Below are positions 21,708-30,040 of a stretch of 42,043 bases of DNA, one piece after another. Both the position numbers and the translations under genes were made by a program. Origin of the DNA: CAZPDM01 sp964585305 (GTDB taxonomy: Bacteria; Planctomycetota; Uabimicrobiia; Uabimicrobiales; JABWCH01). Position 1 is the first letter of the stretch. Each line of letters starts with the position of its first letter. The notes under the pieces were generated by a model. The model saw only the letters and a program-made list of their open reading frames with translations, had not been told where the DNA came from and made no database searches. The stretch spans positions 1 through 42,043 of the forward strand of contig CAZPDM010000030.1 in NCBI GenBank assembly GCA_964585305.1. The letters run 5' to 3'.

Positions 21708-23810
21708 ATGGCAAAACAAAAAGATCAAGGTGAAAATCTCGAAATTTACTATGATAATGAACGAGATTCTTTACGGAAATTCCAAAAAATCTTAAGAAAA
21801 GTGATTCTAAGTGAACGAAAAAATATTTGGATTGATATGCATCAAGCCCCTACTGTGGCAAGAGATTTTTTAACACCTTTAGTACTAGGAGCAAAAGCTT
21901 TAAAATCCTACAACCGGAAAGTTACTTTAGTTCTTTCTCCACTTAATTATTCACTTCTTCAAAATACACCAGAAGCTCCATATTTTCAATTTGAACTGGC
22001 TGCTGATGCAACAGATTCCTCAGATACTCCTAGCGAATTTTCTTTAGGATTAGAATCTACTCCAAAGTCGGAATTAGAAGATTCTAAAAAGAATGTGCAG
22101 ATTGATTCAAAATCTCAAAATAAAAATATAGATGCTCCTCCAGGTTTTGATATATCTGAGAATTTTATCATTCTCAATGATGATATTGTAGAACAAGTTC
22201 CGCAAGTTTTGCCTAACTTAGTTCAAAAGCTGTTGAAAAATTATGAAAAAGTCATTATTGATGTTAGTAAGCTATTTTTAATTACACCAGCTTTAATACA
22301 TAGTTTAATTTTAGAAACTATCAATACTGGTAATGCTATTGTTGTAAGACTACAAAATTCAATGGTAGAAATGCTTCAAAGTAATCCACAAGCTTTGGTT
22401 TTAAATTTGGATATTCTTTCAGAAGAAACTGCTCAAGAAACTGCTACAATAGAAAAATTAGATGCTGGAGAAGAAAATTTTTCTGAAAATCAAATTCCAC
22501 AAGATGCCATTGAAATTGAAGAAATTGAAGATATTGAAGATATTAAAAAGAATGATGAAGAAGATACGCATGCAATTTCTTCTCCTCTTCAAGGCTTTGC
22601 TGAAGAAATTGCAGCAGTTGCTGCGATGGATATTGACTCAATTTTATCTCCTAATGTTGAAAATGATGGCACTCCTTCCAATTTTCGCATTGAAATCAAT
22701 TGTCTAAAAGCTAATGAAATGACAGAGTCTTCCTTTATTCGAGATTTCCCAAAGTATTTTGAAGAGCTATTACAATGTGGAAATCTTGTTTATATAGATA
22801 TAACTTTATATCGAAGGATTGAAAAAGAAATTGTAAAACTTCTTGTAAAAGCTAATTGGTTAGCTTTAGAACGTGGTACTAAAGTAGTACTTAAAATGCT
22901 TCGTGAACAACGGCAAGTTTATCAAAACATGTTTCCTCATATCGAAGAGGTTGAACTTAAATTATCTAACATGCCAGAGTTTATTTTAGTTGGCAGTCGT
23001 TTAGAATTACATAATGTTACAATGCCTGTATTTCTAGAAAAATTCGGAGAAAACTTTAAAAAATTATTAGGGACAGGCAGCTCTAATTTAGTAGTTGATC
23101 TTTCTCGTTTAAATGAAATTTCAGATACAGGAATTGAAATGCTAACTCTTGCTAATTTAGAAGCAATTGGTAAAGGTGTTGTAATTACATTTAGAATTAA
23201 AAGTGATTTAGAAGAAAAGTTCCAAAAATCCAGCCGTACAAGAGCATTACCTCTAGAAATTATACGTACTGAGAGAAATGCTGCACAAGAAGCAAAAAAT
23301 AAGCCACATATAGATTTGAAAAAGATTCAGGAAGGAGATCGTTTAAGTCAAAAAGTACTAAAAAAAGAATTTGAAACTGTACACATTGAATCAAGAGGAA
23401 CTTTCCAAAATTGGGAACCTGCTCCAATCAAAGCAGAGGAAAAAAAGATCGTTTATACTGGGCCGGAAAGACGTGTTGAAAAACGCTATGAAGGTCAAGA
23501 TGCAGAAGTTCTTTTTGTTCGTGGGAGCATTGCTAAATTTAGCGGAAGAAAATATCCTTTACATAATCTTAGCCAAACAGGTGCTAGCTTTACTTCTGCA
23601 GTTATGCCATCGCGAAATGAACCTGTTCGTGTAAAAATTTTTAAAGACGATCTTTCTGTTGAAATTGCCGCAAAAGTCATTTGGGTGCGTCCTGTTGCTG
23701 CTCAAGCGTTATTTAAAATTGGAGTCCAATTTACTAAAATTACAGAAGTTGGTAAGGCACAATTAAGAGAGATATTAAGAAAATTATATACAAGTGAAAC
23801 TAAAAGCTAA
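21708..23810 (+). CDS. Multi-STAS-like protein with C-terminal PilZ domain
   Basis: 700 residues, cytosolic. I see four stretches with the beta-alpha pattern of STAS/anti-sigma-antagonist domains: about 10-100 (KNIWIDMHQAPTVARDFLTP), 145-240 (KVIIDVSKLFLITPALIHSL), 325-425 (LVYIDITLYRRIEKEIVKLL) and 425-525 (NLVVDLSRLNEISDTGIEML). They are joined by acidic, low-complexity linkers; assignment as STAS is by pattern only. The C-terminus (about 580-695) is a PilZ domain: RRVEKR supplies the RxxxR part and NLSQTGASF the (D/N)xSxxG part that bind c-di-GMP. STAS-like modules usually read a phospho-Ser/Thr state, so this may connect kinase signalling to c-di-GMP. The start has GAGGAAAAT 5 bases upstream. 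Confidence 0.75.
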   Translation: MAKQKDQGENLEIYYDNERDSLRKFQKILRKVILSERKNIWIDMHQAPTVARDFLTPLVLGAKALKSYNRKVTLVLSPLNYSLLQNTPEAPYFQFELAADATDSSDTPSEFSLGLESTPKSELEDSKKNVQIDSKSQNKNIDAPPGFDISENFIILNDDIVEQVPQVLPNLVQKLLKNYEKVIIDVSKLFLITPALIHSLILETINTGNAIVVRLQNSMVEMLQSNPQALVLNLDILSEETAQETATIEKLDAGEENFSENQIPQDAIEIEEIEDIEDIKKNDEEDTHAISSPLQGFAEEIAAVAAMDIDSILSPNVENDGTPSNFRIEINCLKANEMTESSFIRDFPKYFEELLQCGNLVYIDITLYRRIEKEIVKLLVKANWLALERGTKVVLKMLREQRQVYQNMFPHIEEVELKLSNMPEFILVGSRLELHNVTMPVFLEKFGENFKKLLGTGSSNLVVDLSRLNEISDTGIEMLTLANLEAIGKGVVITFRIKSDLEEKFQKSSRTRALPLEIIRTERNAAQEAKNKPHIDLKKIQEGDRLSQKVLKKEFETVHIESRGTFQNWEPAPIKAEEKKIVYTGPERRVEKRYEGQDAEVLFVRGSIAKFSGRKYPLHNLSQTGASFTSAVMPSRNEPVRVKIFKDDLSVEIAAKVIWVRPVAAQALFKIGVQFTKITEVGKAQLREILRKLYTSETKS

Positions 23811-23840
23811 TTTAGAAACAATTTTCTAAAAAATATTTAT

Positions 23841-23868
23841 TTGACTTTTATTATCAAATAATTAAGAT
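23841..23868 (+). promoter_or_regulatory. Promoter of the amidase gene
   Basis: TTGACT at 23841-23846, a 16-base spacer, and TAAGAT at 23863-23868. This predicts a leader of about 90 bases that begins with the hairpin at 23888-23927. Confidence 0.5.
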
Positions 23869-23887
23869 AACATTAAGAACTAAGAAA

Positions 23888-23927
23888 AATTTGTTCTAAT
23901 ATAAGATTTTCTTAGAAAGAACAAATT
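23888..23927 (+). promoter_or_regulatory. Leader hairpin before the amidase gene
   Basis: A perfect 10-bp outer stem (AATTTGTTCT with AGAACAAATT) encloses a 4-bp inner stem (TAAG with CTTA). There is no T-run after it, so it is not a classical terminator. It may stabilise the mRNA or control it. Confidence 0.4.
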
Positions 23928-23965
23928 AAAAAATAGCTTTTAGAAAATTTTTCAAGGGAGAATCA

Positions 23966-25249
23966 ATGAAAAAAATTTTAGTTTTAGTTTTTTCACTTTT
24001 TTTAATTCAATTTGTCTATGCGACTACAGATGATTATGTAGATATGTTTTGTTTTAAAAATATGATACCTTCAAGCCAAATTGATGGCGTAGAAATTATT
24101 GATGGCTCATTGCAATTGCTGCCAGGCTGTACACAAGGTTATTGGATATCTGAAATTATGCGCACTCAAATAAATTTTAATGGTATTTCTCTAAATTATT
24201 TAGGAGAGATGTTCGATCAAACAAACATTAAAATTTTTATACGAGCTTTAAATCAAGATGGTAATTGGAGTGAATGGCAATACAAAGAAGGCATTGAAAA
24301 CGACTTTCAATTTGATTATCAGAGCATTGCATATCAATTTAAAGTAGAACTTAGTACTCAAAACCAAGCTCCCAAATTATCTCAACTTTCTGTTAATTAT
24401 GACGTAGTTAATGAACAAATGCTAGGTGCTGGTGTTGTTACTACTCGTGTAGAAGAAATGCGTGCTGTTCCTAAACCAACTATTGTTTCGCGTTCTGGAT
24501 GGGGAGCACGATCTCCCAATGGTAGCTATAGCAGCCATACTCCACAAAAAATTACTATCCATCATACTTGGAGACCTACTGCAGCTGATTACAATGGTGC
24601 TTCAACTATTCGTAGTATTCAAAATTACCACATGGATACCAATGGTTGGATGGATATTGGTTACCATTTTTTAATTGGAACTTACCCAAGCAGTGGTGCA
24701 ACTAGTATCTATCAAGGTCGTCCGGAAACTGCTGTTGGTGCTCATACTGGCGGTGCAAATACTAATAATGTTGGTGTGAATGTTGTGGGAGATTATACTA
24801 CGGAATCTCTTCATAATAATTCTTACCAATCTTTGATTAAGCTACTAGGATGGCTTTGCTCCAATTATAAGATAAGTCCGGATAATATTTATGGACACAA
24901 AGATTTTAATTCTACTGCATGTCCTGGTCCTATTATTTATAATAAAATGGCTCAAATTCGTCAGGATGTCCGAAACTATATCAATGGAGGTGGTGGTGAT
25001 GATACTGGTAAACTCATTGGTGTTATTTATGATGCTCAGCAAGGAACCTCTGCCAAAATTTCTGGGGCAACTGTAAAACTTAGCTCTGGCCATAGTATGA
25101 CAACCGGTACAGATGGAATATATTCTTTCCAACTTCCCGTTGGCACTTATACTATAAATGTTCAAAAAAGCGGTTATCAGTCAGCTTCTTCTAGTGATGT
25201 CGTACAAAAAGGCGAAACGACTTGGGAATCTATTGGATTAAAAAAATAA
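23966..25249 (+). CDS. Secreted N-acetylmuramoyl-L-alanine amidase (Amidase_2/PGRP-like)
   Basis: 427 residues. A signal peptide (about 1-19, ending VYA) targets it to the envelope. Residues about 30-150 form a beta-rich region of unknown role. The zinc amidase domain (about 168-340) begins SRSGWGARSP and has ITIHHTW with the first zinc histidine near 199-200, GYHFLIG, AHTGGANTNNVGVNVVGDY, and GHKDFNSTACPG with zinc ligand Cys319. This layout is that of bacterial peptidoglycan-recognition-type amidases, which cleave the bond between muramic acid and the peptide stem. After a glycine run, residues about 350-427 form a carboxypeptidase-regulatory-like beta-sandwich (SGATVKLSSGHSMTTGTDGIYSF), probably for adhesion. 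Ribosome site AAGGGAGAA. The gene has its own promoter and terminator. Confidence 0.9.
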   Translation: MKKILVLVFSLFLIQFVYATTDDYVDMFCFKNMIPSSQIDGVEIIDGSLQLLPGCTQGYWISEIMRTQINFNGISLNYLGEMFDQTNIKIFIRALNQDGNWSEWQYKEGIENDFQFDYQSIAYQFKVELSTQNQAPKLSQLSVNYDVVNEQMLGAGVVTTRVEEMRAVPKPTIVSRSGWGARSPNGSYSSHTPQKITIHHTWRPTAADYNGASTIRSIQNYHMDTNGWMDIGYHFLIGTYPSSGATSIYQGRPETAVGAHTGGANTNNVGVNVVGDYTTESLHNNSYQSLIKLLGWLCSNYKISPDNIYGHKDFNSTACPGPIIYNKMAQIRQDVRNYINGGGGDDTGKLIGVIYDAQQGTSAKISGATVKLSSGHSMTTGTDGIYSFQLPVGTYTINVQKSGYQSASSSDVVQKGETTWESIGLKK

Positions 25250-25272
25250 ACTAAAATTTTTGTTAATTATTA

Positions 25273-25301
25273 TCCGTACAAAATTTTATCTTTTGTACGG
25301 A
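25273..25301 (+). terminator. Terminator after the amidase gene
   Basis: A perfect 11-bp stem (TCCGTACAAAA with TTTTGTACGGA) and a 7-base loop, 23 bases after the stop. No long T-run follows. Confidence 0.7.
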
Positions 25302-25331
25302 AATATTCATTTTAAGCAGAGATTGAAAAAT

Positions 25332-25348
25332 TACCTCCTAAAGGAGTA
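25332..25348 (+). promoter_or_regulatory. Small hairpin covering the pnp ribosome site
   Basis: TACCTCC pairs with GGAGTA (one bulged C, loop TAAA), so the strong site AAAGGAG of pnp is itself part of the stem. It could limit translation of pnp. It is small, and its stability is modest. Confidence 0.35.
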
Positions 25349-25353
25349 TTTTA

Positions 25354-27459
25354 GTGAGATCAGTTGTAAAAATTGCCGATAAAGAAATTATTTTTGAAAT
25401 TGGAGAGATTGCAAAACAAGCACATGGTGCTGTTCTTGTGCAACAGGGGGGGACCGTTGTTCTTGTTACTGTTGTAGCTGATGAAGAGCAACAAGAAATT
25501 TCTGGTGCAGATTTTTTTCCATTAAGTGTTGAATATCGTGAACGTACTGCAGCAGCAGGAAGAATTCCTGGTGGTTTTATCAAACGTGAAAACAAACCAC
25601 AAGATCATGAAATATTAGCAAGTCGTTTGATAGATCGATCTATTCGGCCTTTATTTCCCGAAACATTTCTTTCTGAAACTCAAGTAATTGCAACCGTATT
25701 AAGTTATGAAAAAGATGCCGAGCCTGAGATATTATCTATACTTGGTGCATCTGCAGCATTGTCAATTTCTGATATACCATGGAATGGCCCTATTGCTGGA
25801 ATGAGACTAGTTCGAAAGAATAATAAATTTATTGTATTTCCTAATGAAAAAGATCGAAATGCTACGGATATGGATATTGTTATTTCTTGTAGCAAAGAAG
25901 GCTTAGTTATGCTAGAAGGTGAAGCTCGTGAAGTTACAGAAACCTGTCTTCAAGAAGGTATCGAATATGCGCACTCTTCTATGAAACCTTTTTTTGATCT
26001 TATTGCAACATGGCAAGAAGAATTGAAAGTTGCAAAGAGAGCATGTCCAGAGCTATCTCTTCCTGATGAGTTTAAACAAGCTTTAGAAGAAGCTACTTAT
26101 AAAGCAATGAAAATTGCTATTGTTGGCCCCAATAAAAAAATACGTGCCAAACAGACCAAACAAGTTTATAAAGATGTAATTGCTTTAATGGCTGAGAAAT
26201 TTCCAGATATTAGTGAAACATTGGTAACATACTTAGTCGAAGGAATTAAATATCGCGTTTTTCGTGAATATTTAGTTGATGAAGGTATTCGTGTAGATGG
26301 TAGAACATACCAACAAATTCGTCCCATTTGTGGAAAAGTAGGTTGGCTGCCGAAAACACATGGTTCAGCTCTTTTTCAACGTGGCGAAACTCAAGCAATT
26401 ATGACTTGTACTCTTGGCACTCCAGAAGATGAACAAATCGTGGAGAGCTTAGCAGGAGAAATTCGTCAAAAATTCATGCTTCACTATAATTTCCCTCCAT
26501 TTAGTGTAGGAGAAATTAAACCGCTTCGCGGTCCAGGACGACGTGAAATTGGGCATGGCTTTTTAGCAACACGTGCTTTGCAACAAGTACTGCCAAACGA
26601 AAATCAATTTCCATATACTATACGGTTAATCTCTGATATTACAGAATCGAATGGTTCTTCTTCAATGGCCACAGTATGTGGTGGTTGTCTTGCTCTTATG
26701 GACGCTGGTGTTCAAATTAGCAATATGGTTGCTGGTGTTGCCATGGGGTTAGTTAAAGAAAAGGGCAAAATGGTAGTTCTGACCGATATTATGGGCGAAG
26801 AAGATCACATGGGAGATATGGATTTTAAAGTCGCCGGTAGTGAGCGTGGAATTACAGCAGTGCAAATGGATAATAAACTTGGTAGCATTCCTTCTGAAGT
26901 AATGACTCAAGCATTGGAACAAGCACGACAAGGCCGTTTATTTATTCTTGGCGAAATGAAGAAAATTTTGGATGCTCCACGAGCAAACCTTGCTCCTCAT
27001 GCTCCAAGAGTATCTACATTAACCATTCGTAAAGATCGCATTCGTGATCTTATCGGACCTGGTGGTAAGAATATCCAAGAAGTGCAAGAAGAATGTAATG
27101 TACGAGTAGATGTCCAATCTAATACTGGAAAAGTTACCGTATATTCTACAAACCAAATTGGCTGTGATAAAGCATTGAAAAAGATCAAATACTTAACAGG
27201 TGATCCCGAAGTTAATTCTTTCTATCGTGGGGAAGTTACATCTATTAAAAATTTTGGAGCATTTGTTCGAATTTTTAATGGAGTCGAAGGTCTTGTTCAT
27301 ATTTCCGAAATTGCTCCACAACGCATCAATCAAGTTGAAGATGTTCTTCATGAAGGCGACACTATTATTGTAAAAGTTTTGGGTGTGGACAAACAAGGGA
27401 AAATTCGTCTTTCTCGCAGAGAAGCATTAAATGTTCCTGAAAGCGAACTTGCTAACTAA
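25354..27459 (+). CDS. pnp: Polyribonucleotide nucleotidyltransferase (PNPase)
   Basis: 701 residues, the standard length. It is a 3'-to-5' phosphorolytic exoribonuclease that acts in mRNA turnover, as a trimer. Domains in order: first RNase PH core (about 1-230), an all-helical linker, second RNase PH core (about 310-540) with FSVGEIKPLRGPGRREIGHG and DITESNGSSSMATVCGG, a KH domain (about 555-615, IRDLIGPGGKNIQEVQEE), and an S1 domain (about 620-692, GEVTSIKNFGAFVRI). The start is GTG with AAAGGAG 7 bases upstream. The S15 gene rpsO, the common upstream neighbour, is not present. A terminator follows. Confidence 0.97.
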   Translation: MRSVVKIADKEIIFEIGEIAKQAHGAVLVQQGGTVVLVTVVADEEQQEISGADFFPLSVEYRERTAAAGRIPGGFIKRENKPQDHEILASRLIDRSIRPLFPETFLSETQVIATVLSYEKDAEPEILSILGASAALSISDIPWNGPIAGMRLVRKNNKFIVFPNEKDRNATDMDIVISCSKEGLVMLEGEAREVTETCLQEGIEYAHSSMKPFFDLIATWQEELKVAKRACPELSLPDEFKQALEEATYKAMKIAIVGPNKKIRAKQTKQVYKDVIALMAEKFPDISETLVTYLVEGIKYRVFREYLVDEGIRVDGRTYQQIRPICGKVGWLPKTHGSALFQRGETQAIMTCTLGTPEDEQIVESLAGEIRQKFMLHYNFPPFSVGEIKPLRGPGRREIGHGFLATRALQQVLPNENQFPYTIRLISDITESNGSSSMATVCGGCLALMDAGVQISNMVAGVAMGLVKEKGKMVVLTDIMGEEDHMGDMDFKVAGSERGITAVQMDNKLGSIPSEVMTQALEQARQGRLFILGEMKKILDAPRANLAPHAPRVSTLTIRKDRIRDLIGPGGKNIQEVQEECNVRVDVQSNTGKVTVYSTNQIGCDKALKKIKYLTGDPEVNSFYRGEVTSIKNFGAFVRIFNGVEGLVHISEIAPQRINQVEDVLHEGDTIIVKVLGVDKQGKIRLSRREALNVPESELAN

Positions 27460-27473
27460 GATTTAATTTAATA

Positions 27474-27517
27474 ACTCAAAAATTTGCATAAGTTTTTTAT
27501 ATCGCAAATTTTTGAGT
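27474..27517 (+). terminator. Terminator-like hairpin after pnp
   Basis: A perfect 14-bp stem (ACTCAAAAATTTGC with GCAAATTTTTGAGT) and a 16-base loop, starting 14 bases after the pnp stop. The T-run is not directly adjacent, so it may act as an mRNA end stabiliser instead. Confidence 0.65.
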
Positions 27518-27550
27518 CGTGTAAAAACAAAAATTTTTTTCTGGTAATAT

Positions 27551-28270
27551 ATGATGATTCAAGAAATGAATTCTTCTATAAAAAAATTAGGATCTATTAT
27601 ATTGCAAAGTATTAACTTGATTAAAAAAATAATATTATCTAAATTATCTTATAAAAACAATGCTTTTACATTAGTTGAGTTGTTAGTTGTTATTGTTATT
27701 ATTGGAATTTTGCTTTCGATTATGTTACCAGCATTAGGGACAATTTCAAATCGGAGCCGTCAAAAATCGAGTTTAGCAGAGATACAAGAAATTTCAATGG
27801 CACTTAGTATGTATGAACAAGAATATCGTGATTATCCTCCTACAGACCTAACTCAATTAGGGCTTTCAAGACATAACCAAATAAACTCTGGAATTGAATG
27901 TGTAGTAGCTTGTCTTTCGGCTAATAAAAACAATGGACAGCCATTTTTTTCTTTTAGCGATCGCAAATTAGAAAATAGTGATTCAGATATTAGTTCTATT
28001 CCATTGCGACAATTAACGAAATCTACTTTTCCTCGTAATGATTTGTGGGAAATAATGGATCCTTGGAATACACCATATATTTATTTCCATAATCGCGATA
28101 TTAACGAAACTATTAAGGTTGATTATAAAATTTCTGGCCAGAAAGTAAAAGTTTCTCCTAATTTACAACGTTCTAAAACTGGGCAAATAAGAAATCTTGG
28201 AACTTTTCAACTTTTCTCTTGTGGTACTGATGGTATTCCATTAAACGAAGATGATGTTATTATGAATTAG
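27551..28270 (+). CDS. Type II secretion/prepilin-like (pseudopilin) protein
   Basis: 239 residues. It carries the class III signal FTLVELLVVIVIIGILLSIMLPA at residues 39-61, with glutamate at +5 and the hydrophobic helix that packs pilins into a fibre; the long C-terminal domain (about 80-239) has GspG/PulG-like features (TLQLG-type beta strands, DPWNTPYIY, CGTDGI). Two oddities: the leader is 38 residues, long for this group, and the residue before the cleavage site is Ala, where Gly is nearly invariant. The start is uncertain because no good ribosome site precedes ATG 27551 or the later in-frame ATG 27566. No other type II secretion or pilus genes are adjacent. Confidence 0.85.
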   Translation: MMIQEMNSSIKKLGSIILQSINLIKKIILSKLSYKNNAFTLVELLVVIVIIGILLSIMLPALGTISNRSRQKSSLAEIQEISMALSMYEQEYRDYPPTDLTQLGLSRHNQINSGIECVVACLSANKNNGQPFFSFSDRKLENSDSDISSIPLRQLTKSTFPRNDLWEIMDPWNTPYIYFHNRDINETIKVDYKISGQKVKVSPNLQRSKTGQIRNLGTFQLFSCGTDGIPLNEDDVIMN

Positions 28271-28281
28271 CTACAGAAGAA

Positions 28282-28340
28282 TCTAACCAATTTTAATAAC
28301 ATTCTTTTTCTTTTAGCAAAAGTAATAAAAATTGGTTAGA
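28282..28340 (+). terminator. Terminator-like hairpin after the pseudopilin gene
   Basis: TCTAACCAATTTT pairs perfectly over 13 bp with AAAATTGGTTAGA at 28328-28340, across a 33-base loop, 12 bases after the stop. Confidence 0.6.
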
Positions 28341-28349
28341 ATATTATTT

Positions 28350-28400
28350 AAGTTGCTCTTGCATATATGCTGATTTTCATACTTTCTCAAGTAGCAACTT
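28350..28400 (+). promoter_or_regulatory. Structured leader upstream of def
   Basis: AAGTTGCTCTTG pairs with CAAG and AGCAACTT (12 bp with one bulged T), enclosing the palindrome GCATATATGC. It ends 30 bases before the def ATG. It matches no riboswitch consensus I know; in particular the FMN element expected before ribF is not present. Confidence 0.4.
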
Positions 28401-28430
28401 GCTAATATTTCTTATTGAAAGGATTTTTTT

Positions 28431-28934
28431 ATGCTTAAAATTCATCATTATCCCGATCCAGTTCTTCTTAAGCCTGCCGAACCAATTATAGAAATCAATG
28501 ATGAAATTAAAAAGCTATCTATAGATATGATTGAAACAATGCATTCATCACGTGGTGTTGGACTTGCAGGGCCACAAGTTGGAGTCTCAAAACAAATTAT
28601 TGTAGTTTGTCCAACTGGTGAAAAAGGGACAGAAATGACCTATATCAATCCAAAGATTACTAAGAAAAAAGGACGTATTTGTGGCGAAGAGGGATGTTTA
28701 TCCTTTCCTGGAATTTATGGCAATGTTAATCGTGCCGTTTGGGTTGAAATTGAGGCAACACTTTTAAATGGACAAAAAATTATTTTTACAGAGCAAGATT
28801 TTGCAGCACGTGTTTTACAGCATGAAATAGATCATGTAAATGGTGTTATTTTTGTAAATAAGTTTCAACCTGCAGAAAAGGTTGTAGTTCGAAATACTCT
28901 TCGTAAGATGGAAGAAGAATTTGTAGCCGTTTAA
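28431..28934 (+). CDS. def: Peptide deformylase
   Basis: 167 residues, type I length. It removes the formyl group from nascent proteins. All three family motifs are present: GVGLAGPQVG (motif 1, about 43-52), EEGCLSFPG (motif 2, with the zinc cysteine), and QHEIDHVNG (motif 3, HExxH zinc ligands and catalytic Glu). The ribosome site is GAAAGGATT. It is followed by a terminator-like hairpin that overlaps the putative start of ribF; no fmt gene is next to it, unlike the frequent def-fmt pair. Confidence 0.96.
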   Translation: MLKIHHYPDPVLLKPAEPIIEINDEIKKLSIDMIETMHSSRGVGLAGPQVGVSKQIIVVCPTGEKGTEMTYINPKITKKKGRICGEEGCLSFPGIYGNVNRAVWVEIEATLLNGQKIIFTEQDFAARVLQHEIDHVNGVIFVNKFQPAEKVVVRNTLRKMEEEFVAV

Positions 28935-28936
28935 AG

Positions 28937-28964
28937 CAAAACCAGGAGAATTTTTCTGGTTTTG
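28937..28964 (+). terminator. Hairpin between def and ribF
   Basis: CAAAACCAG pairs perfectly with CTGGTTTTG over a 10-base loop, directly after the def stop. It overlaps the outermost possible ribF start, which argues for either a downstream ribF start or attenuation. Confidence 0.55.
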
Positions 28965-29993
28965 TTGAAGTTTATTAGCACAAAATTTAAAATAAGGATA
29001 GGAAATATTGCCAATTTTTTTGGCAAATATATATTTTCCTCTTTTAATTTGAAAACTTACGATTTTTTTCAAACCCCAAAACTAAATAATTCTTGTGTTA
29101 CAATAGGTATGTTTGACGGGGTTCATTTAGGCCATCAAAATTTAATTTCTCAGTTAGTTAAATATACCCATTCTTATAATATCCAATCAGTTGTGATTAC
29201 TTTTTCAAGACATCCTTTAGAAATATTAACTGGTACACCACCTCCTTTTATTATGCCATTGGAAAAACGATTAGAAATTTTAGAAAAAATGGGCATAAAT
29301 GTTTGCTTGATTTTAGATTTTACATTGGAAGTTTCTCATATACATGCTTATACATTTCTTCAAGACTTAGTACAAAGAATAGGTATGGTGGGTATTGTTA
29401 TAGGAAAAGATTTTCGTTTTGGCTACCAAGGTCAAGGAAATCTTTCTATGCTTCAAGAATATAGTTCTCAATTACACTATGAAGTAAAAGTTGTTGAAAT
29501 GTTTCAACATGCTCAAGATAAAATTTCTAGCACAAATATTCGTAGAGCTATTTTGGAAGGAAATATTCCAAAAGCTAATGCTATGCTGGGAAGACCATTT
29601 TTACTTATTGGTCAGGTAATCCCAGGAAAACAACTTGGTAGAATTTTAGGATTTCCAACTGCGAATCTTCAACTATTTCATGGGCTATGTCCACCAGACG
29701 GAGTATATGCAGGAATAACAAAAATTGATGACAGCTACCTTTCTCTAATTAGCATTGGAACATGCCCTACTTTTGGCCAAGAAGATTTGAAGATTGAAGT
29801 ATATTTATTAGGATATGAAAATAATTTATATGGGCAAGTATTAGAAACTGAGATATACGAAAAAATACGAGAACAGAAAAAATTTAATTCTGCTGAAGAA
29901 CTATGTCAGCAAATAAAATATGATTGCGAATATATACAAAATCATCATCTTAAAAGAAAACTTATAAAAAAAGTTTGTACATTTTCACCATAA
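28962..29993 (+). CDS. ribF: Bifunctional riboflavin kinase/FAD synthetase
   Basis: 343 residues from the outermost TTG. The family is usually about 310 residues, and a TTG at 29049 would give 314 residues opening LKTYDFFQ, a canonical beginning; no clear ribosome site supports either choice. The N-terminal FAD synthetase domain has TIGMFDGVHLGHQNLI, the nucleotidyltransferase HxGH-type motif, and ISSTNIRRAI. The C-terminal riboflavin kinase domain begins near GRPFLLIGQVIPGKQLGR and has GFPTANL and PPDGVYAG. It makes FMN and FAD from riboflavin. It converges with the OPT gene across a shared bidirectional terminator. Confidence 0.93.
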   Translation: MLKFISTKFKIRIGNIANFFGKYIFSSFNLKTYDFFQTPKLNNSCVTIGMFDGVHLGHQNLISQLVKYTHSYNIQSVVITFSRHPLEILTGTPPPFIMPLEKRLEILEKMGINVCLILDFTLEVSHIHAYTFLQDLVQRIGMVGIVIGKDFRFGYQGQGNLSMLQEYSSQLHYEVKVVEMFQHAQDKISSTNIRRAILEGNIPKANAMLGRPFLLIGQVIPGKQLGRILGFPTANLQLFHGLCPPDGVYAGITKIDDSYLSLISIGTCPTFGQEDLKIEVYLLGYENNLYGQVLETEIYEKIREQKKFNSAEELCQQIKYDCEYIQNHHLKRKLIKKVCTFSP

Positions 29994-30036
29994 AAAAAGA
30001 AAAAAGACTAAAATATTTTTAGTCTTTTTTCTTTTT
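29992..30036. terminator. Bidirectional terminator between ribF and the OPT gene
   Basis: A stem of at least 18 bp (AGAAAAAAGACTAAAA with TTTTAGTCTTTTTTCT and more A-T pairs outside) and a 3-base loop, A-tract on one side and T-tract on the other. Placed exactly between convergent genes. Confidence 0.85.
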
Positions 30037-30040
30037 TAGT

